Shown one piece after another: positions 17,477 through 26,339 of a DNA stretch of 64,000 nucleotides. Both the position numbers and the translations under genes were made by a program. The stretch lies in assembly GCA_938048735.1 (NCBI GenBank), contig CALIUM010000015.1, positions 1 through 64,000 of the forward strand, read 5' to 3'. The notes beneath the pieces are model-generated. The model searched no databases. It had not been told where the DNA came from and saw only the letters and a list, made by a program, of their open reading frames with translations. Numbering within the stretch: position 1 is the stretch's first letter; each line of letters opens with the position of its first letter. Source of the DNA: an uncultured archaeon (lineage in GTDB: Archaea; Thermoproteota; Bathyarchaeia; TCS64).

Positions 17477-18826
17477 TCAGGCGATGTGAGGCCATATGGT
17501 TATGGCTAGGGCGGAGGTTATTAGGCCTCCAAAGATGTCCAGGATAAGGCCCGCCTTGATCATCTCCCTTAGGCTCACCTTTCCCGTGCTATAGGCTATA
17601 GCGTTTGGCGGAGTGCCCACAGGAAGCATGAAGTCTAGGCTTGTGGTTATCCCGACTATAGCTGCTAGTATGGTGGGGCTGATCTCCGTAGAGGATGCTA
17701 TTCCAATGGCTATTGGGAGGAATATGGCCGCGCTGGCCGTGTTGCTCGCTACAATGGTGATAACGATGCCGAAGAAGGAGACTAGTAGGACTATGAGAAT
17801 GGTACCAGCCCCTCTTGTGAGTATGAGAAGTGCCTCCCCAATCCTGTTCATAAGCCCAGATACCTCCAGCGCCTCTCCGAGGCTTAGGCCCCCTCCGATG
17901 AGGATTAGGATTCCCCAGTTAACCCTCGAGAGGTCCCTCTCATCCAAGAGGCCTGAGAAGAAGAGGATAATGGTTATCACAGCGGCTACCACATTGGAGG
18001 AAAGGCCGTGGATCCTCTCCGTGAGCCACAGGATGATGGATAAAGCGAATACCGCGAGGGTGAGCCTCTGCCTCCTATTCAGGGGCCTCATCGCTATCTC
18101 AGGAGTGGGAGGCTTCTCCCCTCCACAGGGGAAGAGGAAGAGGAGGAGGGCCCAGCAGACCAGAACCATGAGTAGGGATACGGGGAGGCCGTAGAGGATC
18201 CAGCCCAGGAAGGTTATCTCCACCCCCGCCAGCCTCTTCAGGGTGCCGGCGGCCATCGCCGTCGTGGTGGTTCCAACAAGGGTTCCCACACCTCCCAGGG
18301 TCGCCGAGTAGGCTATTCCGAGGACGAGAACCTTCGGGAAGTTATCTCCCTTCTCCTCACTTCCCTCCACGAGTTTCAGGGCTAGTGTCATCATTATCGC
18401 AGCCGCGGCCGTGTTGCTTATCCAGAGGGATAGACTCATGGTGGCGATCATCATCACCAAGAGCAGGATCCGGACATCCGCCTTAGCCCTAGAGACGACC
18501 TGGGAGGCGAGGTACTCATCTAGGTCGTATTTCTCGACTGCGGCGGCTAGGAGAAAACCCCCGAGGAGGAGCATAACGACGGGGTCGAAGAATGGCCTCA
18601 GGCTATCTCCGAAGGATTGGATCCCTAAGAGGGATTGGAGGAGGGGGATGAGAAGGGCTGTGGCGACGAGGGGGACGGCCTCGGTTATCCAGAGCCCCGC
18701 AGCAGCTATCAGCACGACCAGGGCTGCCCTCTCCCCTTGATCCAGAAGGGCTGGGGTGGAAAGGTATGCGACGGCTGCGGCAGACGCCACCACAGCTGTT
18801 ATGAACGCCCTCCTTGTGACCCTCAA
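17477..18826 (-). CDS. DASS/SLC13-family sodium-coupled anion symporter
   Basis: 449 aa integral membrane protein with 11-13 hydrophobic segments. The DASS (divalent anion sodium symporter) family is indicated by the paired helical hairpins LWISNTAAAAIMMTLAL and IVASNTASAAIFLPIAIG with the SNT signature, and by the C-terminal signature LDFMLPVGTPPNAIAYSTGKV. Substrates of the family are dicarboxylates, citrate, sulfate or phosphate. The start is a TTG ten bases after the stop of the upstream 93-aa gene, so they share a transcript. The gene belongs to a minus-strand run that includes the dehydrogenase pseudogene and amidohydrolase copy 2. Confidence 0.9.
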   Translation of the reverse strand: MRVTRRAFITAVVASAAAVAYLSTPALLDQGERAALVVLIAAAGLWITEAVPLVATALLIPLLQSLLGIQSFGDSLRPFFDPVVMLLLGGFLLAAAVEKYDLDEYLASQVVSRAKADVRILLLVMMIATMSLSLWISNTAAAAIMMTLALKLVEGSEEKGDNFPKVLVLGIAYSATLGGVGTLVGTTTTAMAAGTLKRLAGVEITFLGWILYGLPVSLLMVLVCWALLLFLFPCGGEKPPTPEIAMRPLNRRQRLTLAVFALSIILWLTERIHGLSSNVVAAVITIILFFSGLLDERDLSRVNWGILILIGGGLSLGEALEVSGLMNRIGEALLILTRGAGTILIVLLVSFFGIVITIVASNTASAAIFLPIAIGIASSTEISPTILAAIVGITTSLDFMLPVGTPPNAIAYSTGKVSLREMIKAGLILDIFGGLITSALAITIWPHIA

Positions 18827-18836
18827 GTTAGAGCCC

Positions 18837-19118
18837 TCACAACTCCCTTATGGAGTGGATGACGCAGCTCTCCTCCATGCACAGGCCTTGGATGAGGCTC
18901 TTGAACTGGAATAGGTCCTCTATGTCGACTGTTGCGTAGAGGACGGCTAGGCTTGGGTATCTCCTCTCAACTGCCATGAGGAATGGCGGGACAGCTATAC
19001 AGCTGCTGAAGTCTGCCCTGAGCCCCGAATCCCTAAGCCTGTTCGCAAGTTTCAGGATTATATTCCTCTCTATTATGTCTCCCCGGATTATTATCTCAAC
19101 TGTTATCAACTTTCCCAT
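18837..19118 (-). CDS. Hypothetical protein, 93 aa
   Basis: A small alpha/beta protein of unknown function between the dehydrogenase pseudogene and the DASS transporter, with an ATG start. The N-terminal strand (LITVEIIIRGD) is followed by an amphipathic helix (NIILKLANRLRDSG) and further strand-helix units. Three Cys residues are present (SSCIAVPP, GLCMEESC), but no recognised metal motif. The tight spacing to the transporter (10 bases) argues that it is a real gene. No homologue is known to me. Confidence 0.55.
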   Translation of the reverse strand: MGKLITVEIIIRGDIIERNIILKLANRLRDSGLRADFSSCIAVPPFLMAVERRYPSLAVLYATVDIEDLFQFKSLIQGLCMEESCVIHSIREL

Positions 19119-19147
19119 GATTTTCAGGGTCGAAGTGAATGGGATGC

Positions 19148-20109
19148 TTAAAACCGTTTCTCTCCTAGAAGCTTAAGTAGGTTGACCAGCCTCTCGTCTC
19201 TCCGCCTCTCAAGCTCCTCCACGGGTCTGCCGCCGGTCATCTCCTCCACACCATTTATCGCCTTCTCCACAGCTGTTTCAGGGGTCTGGGTCCACTTAGC
19301 CATGGTCTCAAGCCAAGCGGCCTTCGTGGGGCCTATGTGCCTCATCAGGTACCCTATGCCTCTACCCCCTCCCCCGAGGTGATATGTCATGAAGGGGCCT
19401 ATTAATGCCCATCTCAACCCAGGTCCAGCCCAGACGACCTTGTCGACATCCCTCTACTGAGGCCACTCCCTTATCCACGAGGCCTAGAGCCTCCCTCCAG
19501 AGGGCGGCGGAGAGCCTGTTCCCTATGAATCCAGGAACCTCTTTCCTCAGAACCACAGGTATCTTTCCGATCCGGTCCATGAGATCTCTGGTTCTATATA
19601 GGGTCTCTTTTGATGTCAATTCACCTAGGCAGATCTCAACTAGGGGGATTAGGTGTACGGGGTTCCATGGATGGGCCACGATACACCTCTCGGGAAACCT
19701 CCCTCACGGCCCTCTGGATCTCGGTCATAAGGAGGCCGGGGGTGCTGCTGGCCAGGATGCACTCCCTCGGCGCGGCCTCATCCATCTCCCTGTAGATCGA
19801 CCTCTTCGCCTCATAGCTCTCATAGATCGACTCCTGGACATAATCTGCCCCCTGGAGGGCATCCTCGAGATCTGTCGTAATCCTAACACTCCCTATCGCT
19901 CCCTCGGCATCCTCACCTAGACCAGCTTCTACCAGGAAGCGTATGTGGCCCTTCACCCTCCTGAGGGCCTCATCGAGCTTCTCGGGCTTCAAGTCTTCGA
20001 GGATGACCTTGAACCCCTTCAGGGCGAATATGGCTGCCCATCCCTGGCCTACAAGGCCAGCTCCCACGCATGCGATGGTCTCTACCTCTTTGTAGATACT
20101 AACTACCAC
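19148..20109 (-). pseudogene. 3-hydroxyacyl-CoA dehydrogenase-like gene broken by two frameshifts
   Basis: Three overlapping frames together give one complete protein of about 320 aa of the 3-hydroxyacyl-CoA dehydrogenase/L-gulonate dehydrogenase group. The NAD motif GAGLVGQGWA is near residue 17, the middle reads AHPWNPVHLIPLVEI and KEVPGFIGNRL, and the C-terminal domain continues as RWALIGPFMTYHLGG. The first shift near 19675 removes one T from a TTT run to restore PERCIVAHPWNP; the second near 19453 removes one G from a GGG run to restore VEDVDKVVWAGPGLRW. Each is a single extra base in a short homopolymer, so assembly error is possible. If genuine, the gene is recently inactivated, since the rest is well conserved. 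Confidence 0.8.
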
Positions 20110-20120
20110 CGCTAGATGCT

Positions 20121-21695
20121 TTAATCCTTGGAGTAGAGGATCTTGCCGTTGACTATGGTCATCCTCACCTTCACATCCCTCACCCTGTCAGGCATTATGC
20201 TGGTTAGATCCTCGTCTAAGATGACTATGTCCGCGAGCTTTCCCGGCTCTATGCTTCCGGTCAAATCCTCCATGAAGGATGCGTAGGCAGCCTCTAGGGT
20301 GTAGCACCTGACCGCCTCCACAAGCCCTATTCGGCTCTCCTTTACCGGGTGGTTGAGGGCGGACCAAAGGCCGTATATGGGGTTGAAGGGCATGCAGTCG
20401 GATCCGAAGGCTACATGGATCCCCTCATCGAGAAGGGCCCTGTAGGGGTTGTTCATCCTCAGCCTCTCGGCTCCTAGGCGGGCCTCGTACATCCCCCCAG
20501 GGCCGCTCCACTCCCCCACGAAGTTGGGCTGCATGGAGGCTATTATGCCGAGCTGCCTGAGCCTCTCTATCTGGTTTGTGGTCATGACCTCGCAGTGCTC
20601 TATCCTATGGCGGTGATCCCTCCTCGGGGACTCCCTGAGGATCCTCTCTATGATGTTTATCGAGTGCTCTATACCCCTGTCCCCTATGGCGTGGATGGCG
20701 ACTTGGAAGCCCTTCCTGTGGGCCCTCCTTGCCTCCTCCTCAAGGTCTTCAGGCCTGGTGACCAGTAGCCCCTTGGTTGATGGATCGTCTTGGTAGGGCT
20801 CGAATAGGGCTGCGGTTCTGGCACCGAGGGATCCGTCCATTATAAGCTTCACCGATCCAAGCCTCAGGAAGTCCGATCCGAAGCCTGTTCTCAGGCTGAG
20901 ACCCTCTGCCGCTTTTGCAGTCTCGCCCCTAACCATGAGGTAGGCCCTCACCTTCAGGATCCCCTTCTCTAAGGCTGTCTGGTAAGCTTCAAGGCCGAAA
21001 GAGTCCAGACCTGCGTCATGGATCCCCGTGCACCCCAAGCTCAGGGCTAGGTCGCAAGCCATCCTCAACCCCTCCAGTGCAATCTCCATAGAGGGGGGAG
21101 GGATGACCCTCTCAACGAGATGGCTGGCGTCTCGCAGGATGCCTGTGGGCTCACCTGCGGGATCTCTATCTATCTTACCCCCAGGTGGGTCTGGGGTATC
21201 CCTGGTTATCCCGGCGAGTTCTAGGGCCTTAGAGTTCAGGGTGACCAGGTGGCCATCCACCCTGGTTAGCATCACCGGATGGTTTGGGGAGAAGGGGTCT
21301 ATATCCTCCTTGGTTATGTAGCGCCTCTCAGGCCACTTACTCTCATCCCACCCCCTCCCAAGGACCCATTCACCCTTAGGGGTCTCCCTGAGCCTTGACT
21401 CCACCTGGATGAGGGCCTCTGAGAGGGAGCGGGCCGAGCTCATGTCTACGAACCTGACCATCCCAATCCCCATCCAGAGGAAGTGGGTGTGGGCGTCGAT
21501 GAAACCCGGCAGGAGGGTCCCGCCCGATGCATCAATTATCTCCGCATCCCTCGGAACCTCTACCTCGCCCTTCCTCCCCGAGGCGACTATCCTCTCGCCT
21601 TCCAGGATTACGGAGCAGTCCCGTACTGGGGGACGGCCTGTGCCGTCTATCAAGGTTCCCCCAAGAATGGCCACTCGGCGATGTTCAGGAGACAA
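20121..21695 (-). CDS. Amidohydrolase family 3 (YtcJ-like) protein, copy 2
   Basis: 524 aa, paralogous to the protein at 13752-15389 along its whole length. Shared features: LPGFIDAHTHFLWMG with the HxH metal site, GEWVLGRGWDESKW, VKLIMDGSLGARTAAL, AIHAIGDRG, RIEHCEVM and FGSDCMPFNP, ending GSIEPGKLADIVILDEDL. The gene is 11 bases upstream of the dehydrogenase pseudogene and same-stranded, so they form one unit with the 93-aa gene and the DASS transporter. A catabolic route in which the amidohydrolase releases a hydroxy acid oxidised by the dehydrogenase is possible but speculative. Confidence 0.88.
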   Translation of the reverse strand: MSPEHRRVAILGGTLIDGTGRPPVRDCSVILEGERIVASGRKGEVEVPRDAEIIDASGGTLLPGFIDAHTHFLWMGIGMVRFVDMSSARSLSEALIQVESRLRETPKGEWVLGRGWDESKWPERRYITKEDIDPFSPNHPVMLTRVDGHLVTLNSKALELAGITRDTPDPPGGKIDRDPAGEPTGILRDASHLVERVIPPPSMEIALEGLRMACDLALSLGCTGIHDAGLDSFGLEAYQTALEKGILKVRAYLMVRGETAKAAEGLSLRTGFGSDFLRLGSVKLIMDGSLGARTAALFEPYQDDPSTKGLLVTRPEDLEEEARRAHRKGFQVAIHAIGDRGIEHSINIIERILRESPRRDHRHRIEHCEVMTTNQIERLRQLGIIASMQPNFVGEWSGPGGMYEARLGAERLRMNNPYRALLDEGIHVAFGSDCMPFNPIYGLWSALNHPVKESRIGLVEAVRCYTLEAAYASFMEDLTGSIEPGKLADIVILDEDLTSIMPDRVRDVKVRMTIVNGKILYSKD

Positions 21696-21731
21696 TATGG
21701 CTTCCGTAGACTAAATGGGGCAATTCTGGAT

Positions 21732-22772
21732 TTAAGGTTTTGATAGCGCCCCCACGCCATATCTGTCCAGGACCATGTAGAGGTGGTCCTGCTCCACCGC
21801 CTCTATTTGGGTTCTCTCCCCTCCCTTCCTCACCAGGATGCGGCCCTCACCCCTCTCCTTGGCTCTGCCTATCACTGTGGCCTTCACCCCCACATCCTCC
21901 ACGGCCGAGATTATCCCTCCTGCCCTGCTGGGCTCAGCCGATATGAGGAGGGCCCCTGACCCGAGGAGCTTGAGGGGGTCTATGGAGAGGGCGTCGCATA
22001 TCGCTCTAGTCTCAAAGGCCACGGGTATTGAGGCCTCCCAGATCTCAACCCCTATCCCCGAGGCCTCAGCCATCTCCCACACCCCGTTGAGGATGCCCCC
22101 TTCGGTTGGGTCGTGGAGGGAGTGTACGCCTCCAGCCTCCATGGCCCTCATCGCCTCTGGGACAACGCTTATTAGGTTGAGCATCCCCTCCGCACGCTTG
22201 AGGATATCTTCCCCTACAAGCCCCTTAAGGATCCTGGCGAGATCCCTAGCCAGAACCGCGGTTCCCTCGATTCCCGCCGATTTAGTCATTATCAATAGGT
22301 CCCCTGGGGAGGCCCCAGAGGAGGTTACATACCCACCCTTCTCGGCCTCCCCCATCATGAAGCCTGATAGGATGGGCCTGTCGAGCCCTGGCACAGTCTC
22401 GGTGTGGCCTCCTATAAGGCTGATCCCTACCTCGCAGCATGCTGAGTGGATGTCCTCCATTATCCTCTCTAGGAGGCTTGGTCCGGAGCCCTCGGGGAGC
22501 ATTATGATGCATAGGAGCCATCTCGGGCGGACCCCGCATGAGGCTATGTCGTTGGCGTTAATGTGAACCATGAGCCTCCCTATGTTCTCCACGGCTCCCG
22601 TGATAGGGTCGGCCGCGACTGCGAGAACCCTATCCCCCATCTCCAGGATGGCGGCGTCCTCCCCAACCCCTGGCCCTCTGAGCACCCTGCTGGAGGGGAG
22701 GCCCAACCTACTGAGGACTACTCTCTTCAGCCATTCGATGGGAACCTTTCCAGTTGGAAATCTGTTGCTCAA
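21732..22772 (-). CDS. AIR synthase-related protein (PurM/HypE/SelD superfamily)
   Basis: 346 aa from a TTG at 22772 with GGGAG just upstream; the frame continues to a TTG at 22859, but family members begin near GKVPIEWL. N-terminal ATP-binding domain features include GPGVGEDAAILEMGD, AADPITGAVENIGRLMVH and NANDIASCGVRPRW, then IGGHTETVPG. The C-terminal domain has LHDPTEGGILNGVWE and LLGSGALLISAE. This archaeal subgroup resembles HypE and ThiL but is not either one; no hydrogenase maturation genes occur nearby. Enzymes of the superfamily phosphorylate or dehydrate via ATP, but the substrate here is unknown. It lies 37 bases upstream of amidohydrolase copy 2 on the same strand. Confidence 0.82.
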   Translation of the reverse strand: MSNRFPTGKVPIEWLKRVVLSRLGLPSSRVLRGPGVGEDAAILEMGDRVLAVAADPITGAVENIGRLMVHINANDIASCGVRPRWLLCIIMLPEGSGPSLLERIMEDIHSACCEVGISLIGGHTETVPGLDRPILSGFMMGEAEKGGYVTSSGASPGDLLIMTKSAGIEGTAVLARDLARILKGLVGEDILKRAEGMLNLISVVPEAMRAMEAGGVHSLHDPTEGGILNGVWEMAEASGIGVEIWEASIPVAFETRAICDALSIDPLKLLGSGALLISAEPSRAGGIISAVEDVGVKATVIGRAKERGEGRILVRKGGERTQIEAVEQDHLYMVLDRYGVGALSKP

Positions 22773-23135
22773 AGGCGCTCCCAACCTCGTTGATATCCGA
22801 TACTCTAGATATATCTCTGTCGATTTAGCCTCTAAATCATTATATTCGATTCTGTCCAACTGTTTTTCTTTCCTTTAGATTTCGTGAAGATAGCCTAAAA
22901 GAGTTGGGGCTTCTAAACCCCAAGACAAAAACTTTAGTTGGAGCGGGAGTTTTCATTTAATCCCTTCTCCCTAATAAGGTGAGGTATATTGAAAGATAAT
23001 CGTCGATCCCGTTAGAAAAATTTAAGAGCCTCGTGGTTTTTCCCATCTGCTGGACTGGGATGTATATAAGTATCTCCATTGGCTGATATCGATATGGTCT
23101 TGAGTTAAGGGACCTCCCCGGGGTGGTTGGGGCCG
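22773..23135. other. Intergenic region between divergent AIR-synthase-like and dnaJ genes
   Basis: About 360 bases, AT-rich in the centre (22860-23010), with a TATA-like GATGTATATAAGTA near 23058-23071 that may drive dnaJ. No RNA gene or repeat was recognised. Confidence 0.4.
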
Positions 23136-24272
23136 TTGACGACGGGTAAGAAGGACTACTATGAGATTCTGGGGGTTGACAGGAACGCGTCCCAGGAGGA
23201 GATAAAGAAGGCATTTCACAGGTTGGCCTTGAAGTACCACCCAGATAGGAATAAGGAGCCCGGAGCCGAGGAGAAGTTCAAGGAGATCTCGGAGGCCTAC
23301 GCCGTACTCTCCGATCCCGAGAAGAGGAAGCAGTATGATGCATATGGATTCGAGGGCATCCAGGGGAGGTACAGGCCTGAGGACATATTCAACAGGACCG
23401 TGTTCAGGGACATCTTCTCGGAGTTCGGTTTCGACTTCGATGACCTCTTCGAGAGGATATTCGGAGGTGGCTTCGGAGGGTTCGGGTTCCAGCAGGTCCA
23501 GGTCGGCCCAAGGAGGGGACGCCACCTCGAGGCGCAGATCGAGATCACCCTGGAGCAGGTGGCCGATGGGGGAGAGATGGAGATAACGGTTCCAAGGATG
23601 AGGCGGTGCACCTCCTGCGGGGGCTCCGGGGCTGAGCCTGGAAGCCGCCTCCTCAAGTGCCCGAAGTGCAACGGCGCGGGAAGGGTTGAGGAGAGATCCT
23701 ATTCCGGATTCGCCCAGCTGATAAGGGTCATGCCCTGCAACAGATGCGATGGGAGGGGTGAGATACCCGAGAGGGTCTGCAGGAGGTGCGGGGGGAGCGG
23801 CCTAGAAGAGTCTAGGACCAAGCTCCAAGTGAGGATCCCCCCAGGGATTGAGGACGGTGACAGCCTTGTCCTCAGGGGGCAGGGCGATGATGGGCCCTAT
23901 GGAGGTCCGCCAGGAGACCTATATGTAACGGTCAGGGTTAAGCCTCATCCATACCTCGTCAGGAGGGGGTTGGACATCGTCTATGATGCGGAGGTCAGCT
24001 TCCCGCAGGCAGCCCTCGGGGCTGAGATAAGGGTCCCCACCCTAAGGGGGGAGGCTAAGGTGAGGATCCCTCCAGGAACCCAGAATGGGACGATCATAAG
24101 GCTTAGGGGGGAGGGGATAAGGGGTAACTATGGGAGGGGGGACCAGCTGGTTAATATCAGGGTTAAGGTCCCTGAGAGGCTGACGAAGAGGCAGAGGGAG
24201 CTTCTCGAGGAGTTGGCTAGAGAGCTGGGGGAGGAGGTTCCTATCAATAAGAGGAGGATGTGGCACCGCTAG
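23136..24272 (+). CDS. dnaJ: Chaperone DnaJ (Hsp40)
   Basis: 378 aa type I J-protein. The J-domain has YHPDRN with the HPD tripeptide that activates DnaK, then a Gly/Phe-rich linker ([10 protein letters not shown]), four zinc-finger repeats ([32 protein letters not shown]) and the two C-terminal substrate-binding barrels ([29 protein letters not shown]). Start codons TTG at 23127 or 23136 are both possible. DnaK and GrpE, which usually sit beside dnaJ, are absent from this window. The Hsp70 system in archaea is thought to have been acquired from bacteria. Confidence 0.95.
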   Translation: MTTGKKDYYEILGVDRNASQEEIKKAFHRLALKYHPDRNKEPGAEEKFKEISEAYAVLSDPEKRKQYDAYGFEGIQGRYRPEDIFNRTVFRDIFSEFGFDFDDLFERIFGGGFGGFGFQQVQVGPRRGRHLEAQIEITLEQVADGGEMEITVPRMRRCTSCGGSGAEPGSRLLKCPKCNGAGRVEERSYSGFAQLIRVMPCNRCDGRGEIPERVCRRCGGSGLEESRTKLQVRIPPGIEDGDSLVLRGQGDDGPYGGPPGDLYVTVRVKPHPYLVRRGLDIVYDAEVSFPQAALGAEIRVPTLRGEAKVRIPPGTQNGTIIRLRGEGIRGNYGRGDQLVNIRVKVPERLTKRQRELLEELARELGEEVPINKRRMWHR

Positions 24273-24279
24273 GTTCAAG

Positions 24280-25293
24280 CTACCTCCGATCTATAACCTC
24301 TTCCAGATCGGGCCCCGTCCCTATGAGGGTCACCGGGAGCCCCAGCTCGGACTCTATCCTCTCCACGAAGTCCTTGGCCTCCCTGCTCAGTGAACCATAA
24401 TCCCTGACCCCCCTACACTCTGGGTAAAGGACATCAAGCTTCGTCAGGGCTATTTGGGTCGCCCCGTTGATCATCGCGGCCCTCCTTGCAAGCTCATAGT
24501 TGAAGGGGGCGGCCCTCCTCTGCCTTCCCGTCACCGTCCCATACTCTTCCCATCCCCTCCTCCTGGCCTCCTCCGGGGTCAGCTCCCCGGGGAGTTCACC
24601 AGCCCCAACCCTCGTCACATAGGACTTCAACACAAGTATAACCTCGTCCACCCTCGTGGGCCCGATCCCCACATCCGAGCAGGCAGCGGAGGAGCAGACA
24701 TCCTTGGAGGTTACATATGGATAGGTTCCATGGTATAGGCTTAGATATGTCCCTTGGGTCCCCTCCACTAAGACATCCATTCCTTTGTCCAGGGCCTGGT
24801 TGAGTTCCATGGAGACATCGGCCAAGAACCTCTTCAATGATGGCTCATCCCTGGCGAGCTTGGCCCTTCTCAATGCCCTATCAGCGTTGCAGGGGCCTGT
24901 CCCTGTCCCAGTGGTCTGGATAACCTCCCCTAAGTGGCCGCTCCTATCTGCCTTGATGTGCTTGGGCTCTATCACGGCGCACTGGGCATCCAGTCCAAAC
25001 CTCCTCTCCACATTAAAGCCCGCAACTTCGAGTTCTGAGACCTCCTTGAGGACAATCTCGGGGTTGACGACGACCCCGGGGCCGATCAGGAGCCTAGTTT
25101 CCGGATTTACGAAGGCTGAGGGTAGCATCCTAAGCCTGAAGACTCTTTCACCCACAGTCACTGTGTGGCCAGCGTTGGGCCCCACCCCACCCCTCGCGCA
25201 GTACTCAACATCATCGGCATACGCGAGGTATGATACTATCTTACCCTTCCCACTGTCACCGAAGAACCCGTCGACGATCACGGTGCAGACCAT
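24280..25293 (-). CDS. purA: Adenylosuccinate synthetase, short archaeal form
   Basis: 337 aa, about 90 residues shorter than bacterial PurA, as in several archaea. It joins IMP and aspartate with GTP to give adenylosuccinate in AMP synthesis. Motifs: GFFGDSGKGK at residues 9-18 (the P-loop, usually GDEGKGK), ARGGVGPNAGHTV, TTGTGTGPCNADRALR, VEGTQGTYLSLYHGTYPYVTS split over the active site, and TGRQRRAAPFN. The start is the ATG at 25293. It converges on dnaJ with a 7-base gap. No other purine gene is adjacent. Confidence 0.95.
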   Translation of the reverse strand: MVCTVIVDGFFGDSGKGKIVSYLAYADDVEYCARGGVGPNAGHTVTVGERVFRLRMLPSAFVNPETRLLIGPGVVVNPEIVLKEVSELEVAGFNVERRFGLDAQCAVIEPKHIKADRSGHLGEVIQTTGTGTGPCNADRALRRAKLARDEPSLKRFLADVSMELNQALDKGMDVLVEGTQGTYLSLYHGTYPYVTSKDVCSSAACSDVGIGPTRVDEVILVLKSYVTRVGAGELPGELTPEEARRRGWEEYGTVTGRQRRAAPFNYELARRAAMINGATQIALTKLDVLYPECRGVRDYGSLSREAKDFVERIESELGLPVTLIGTGPDLEEVIDRR

Positions 25294-25472
25294 ACAGGCA
25301 CAACCTGAGACGATATCAAAAATATCTAAAAGGCTTTAAGTTTTATCGATCTCCCCAATTCTGGAGCATCTTCGGTTTCATATCATACCGAAGTCATTTT
25401 AAATTTCGTGGCATATTAAACCTCGGAATGCCCCATTAAGGATGGACGTGAGGAAGAGCTGTTGCCTGTGGG

Positions 25473-26297
25473 GTGGTCTGCTTGGATCGCGGCTTGAGGT
25501 GGGTTGGTATCCTAGTCGTTGGAAATGAGATCCTAGAGGGGTTGGTTCTGGATACGAACAGTCATTGGGTGATAAACAGGCTAAAGGCGTTGAACCTCAG
25601 GGTTAAGGAGAGGATAACCGTGAGGGATGCCGTGGAGGAGATAGCCCTGGGGATTAAGAGGCTACTCTCAGACGGTTGTGGCCTGGTTATCACTATCGGT
25701 GGGCTTGGTCCAACACATGACGATATGACACTGAGAGGAGTAGCCGAGGCCCTCGGCCTCCCCATGGAGCTTGATGAGGAGGCTCTGGAGATGGTCTCCA
25801 AGAGGTATAGGGAGCTATACTCCATGGGGATCGTTGAGAGCGATGAGATAACTGAGGCTAGGAGGAAGATGGCAGTCCTTCCTAAGGGAGCAAGGCCTCT
25901 GGAGAACCTTGTTGGGGGAGCCCCGGGGGTGTTGCTTGAGGTCGATGTGGGGATGATAGTATCCCTCCCAGGGGTACCAGAGGAGATGAAGTGGATATTC
26001 GAGAACAGGCTGATCCCCCTCCTCGGGGGAGGGGAGGAGGCCATCCTATCAGAGAGGATGGTATCCCTACCAATCAGAGATGAGACAATCCTATCTCCAA
26101 TAATAGATGAGGTCATGAGAAGCATCCAAAACATCTACTTAAAATCCATGGTGAAACCCTATGGAGACCCCTCGATAAGAATATGGATAACAGCTACCGG
26201 AGGATCTAAGGAGGAGGCTGAGGACAAGATCGAGAGGGCCATAGAACTCCTGACAAGGCTTTTAGAAAGGCACGGCGAATGGGCCCCCCACAGCTGA
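25473..26297 (+). CDS. CinA-like molybdopterin-binding domain protein
   Basis: 274 aa protein of the MoaB/CinA N-terminal domain family. Typical features: VGNEILEGLVLDTNSHWV near the N-terminus, TIGGLGPTHDD at about 75, and VSLPGVPEEMKWIFE at about 170. The C-terminal nicotinamide-mononucleotide deamidase domain of full CinA is absent. In archaea such stand-alone proteins are of uncertain function (nucleotide pyrophosphatase or cofactor related). GTG at 25473 and TTGs at 25482 and 25491 are alternative starts. The LarA-like gene follows 42 bases downstream on the same strand. Confidence 0.85.
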   Translation: MVCLDRGLRWVGILVVGNEILEGLVLDTNSHWVINRLKALNLRVKERITVRDAVEEIALGIKRLLSDGCGLVITIGGLGPTHDDMTLRGVAEALGLPMELDEEALEMVSKRYRELYSMGIVESDEITEARRKMAVLPKGARPLENLVGGAPGVLLEVDVGMIVSLPGVPEEMKWIFENRLIPLLGGGEEAILSERMVSLPIRDETILSPIIDEVMRSIQNIYLKSMVKPYGDPSIRIWITATGGSKEEAEDKIERAIELLTRLLERHGEWAPHS

Positions 26298-26339
26298 AAG
26301 GGTCTCTTAAATATAATTAAGAGAAGAGATGAAAGGGGA

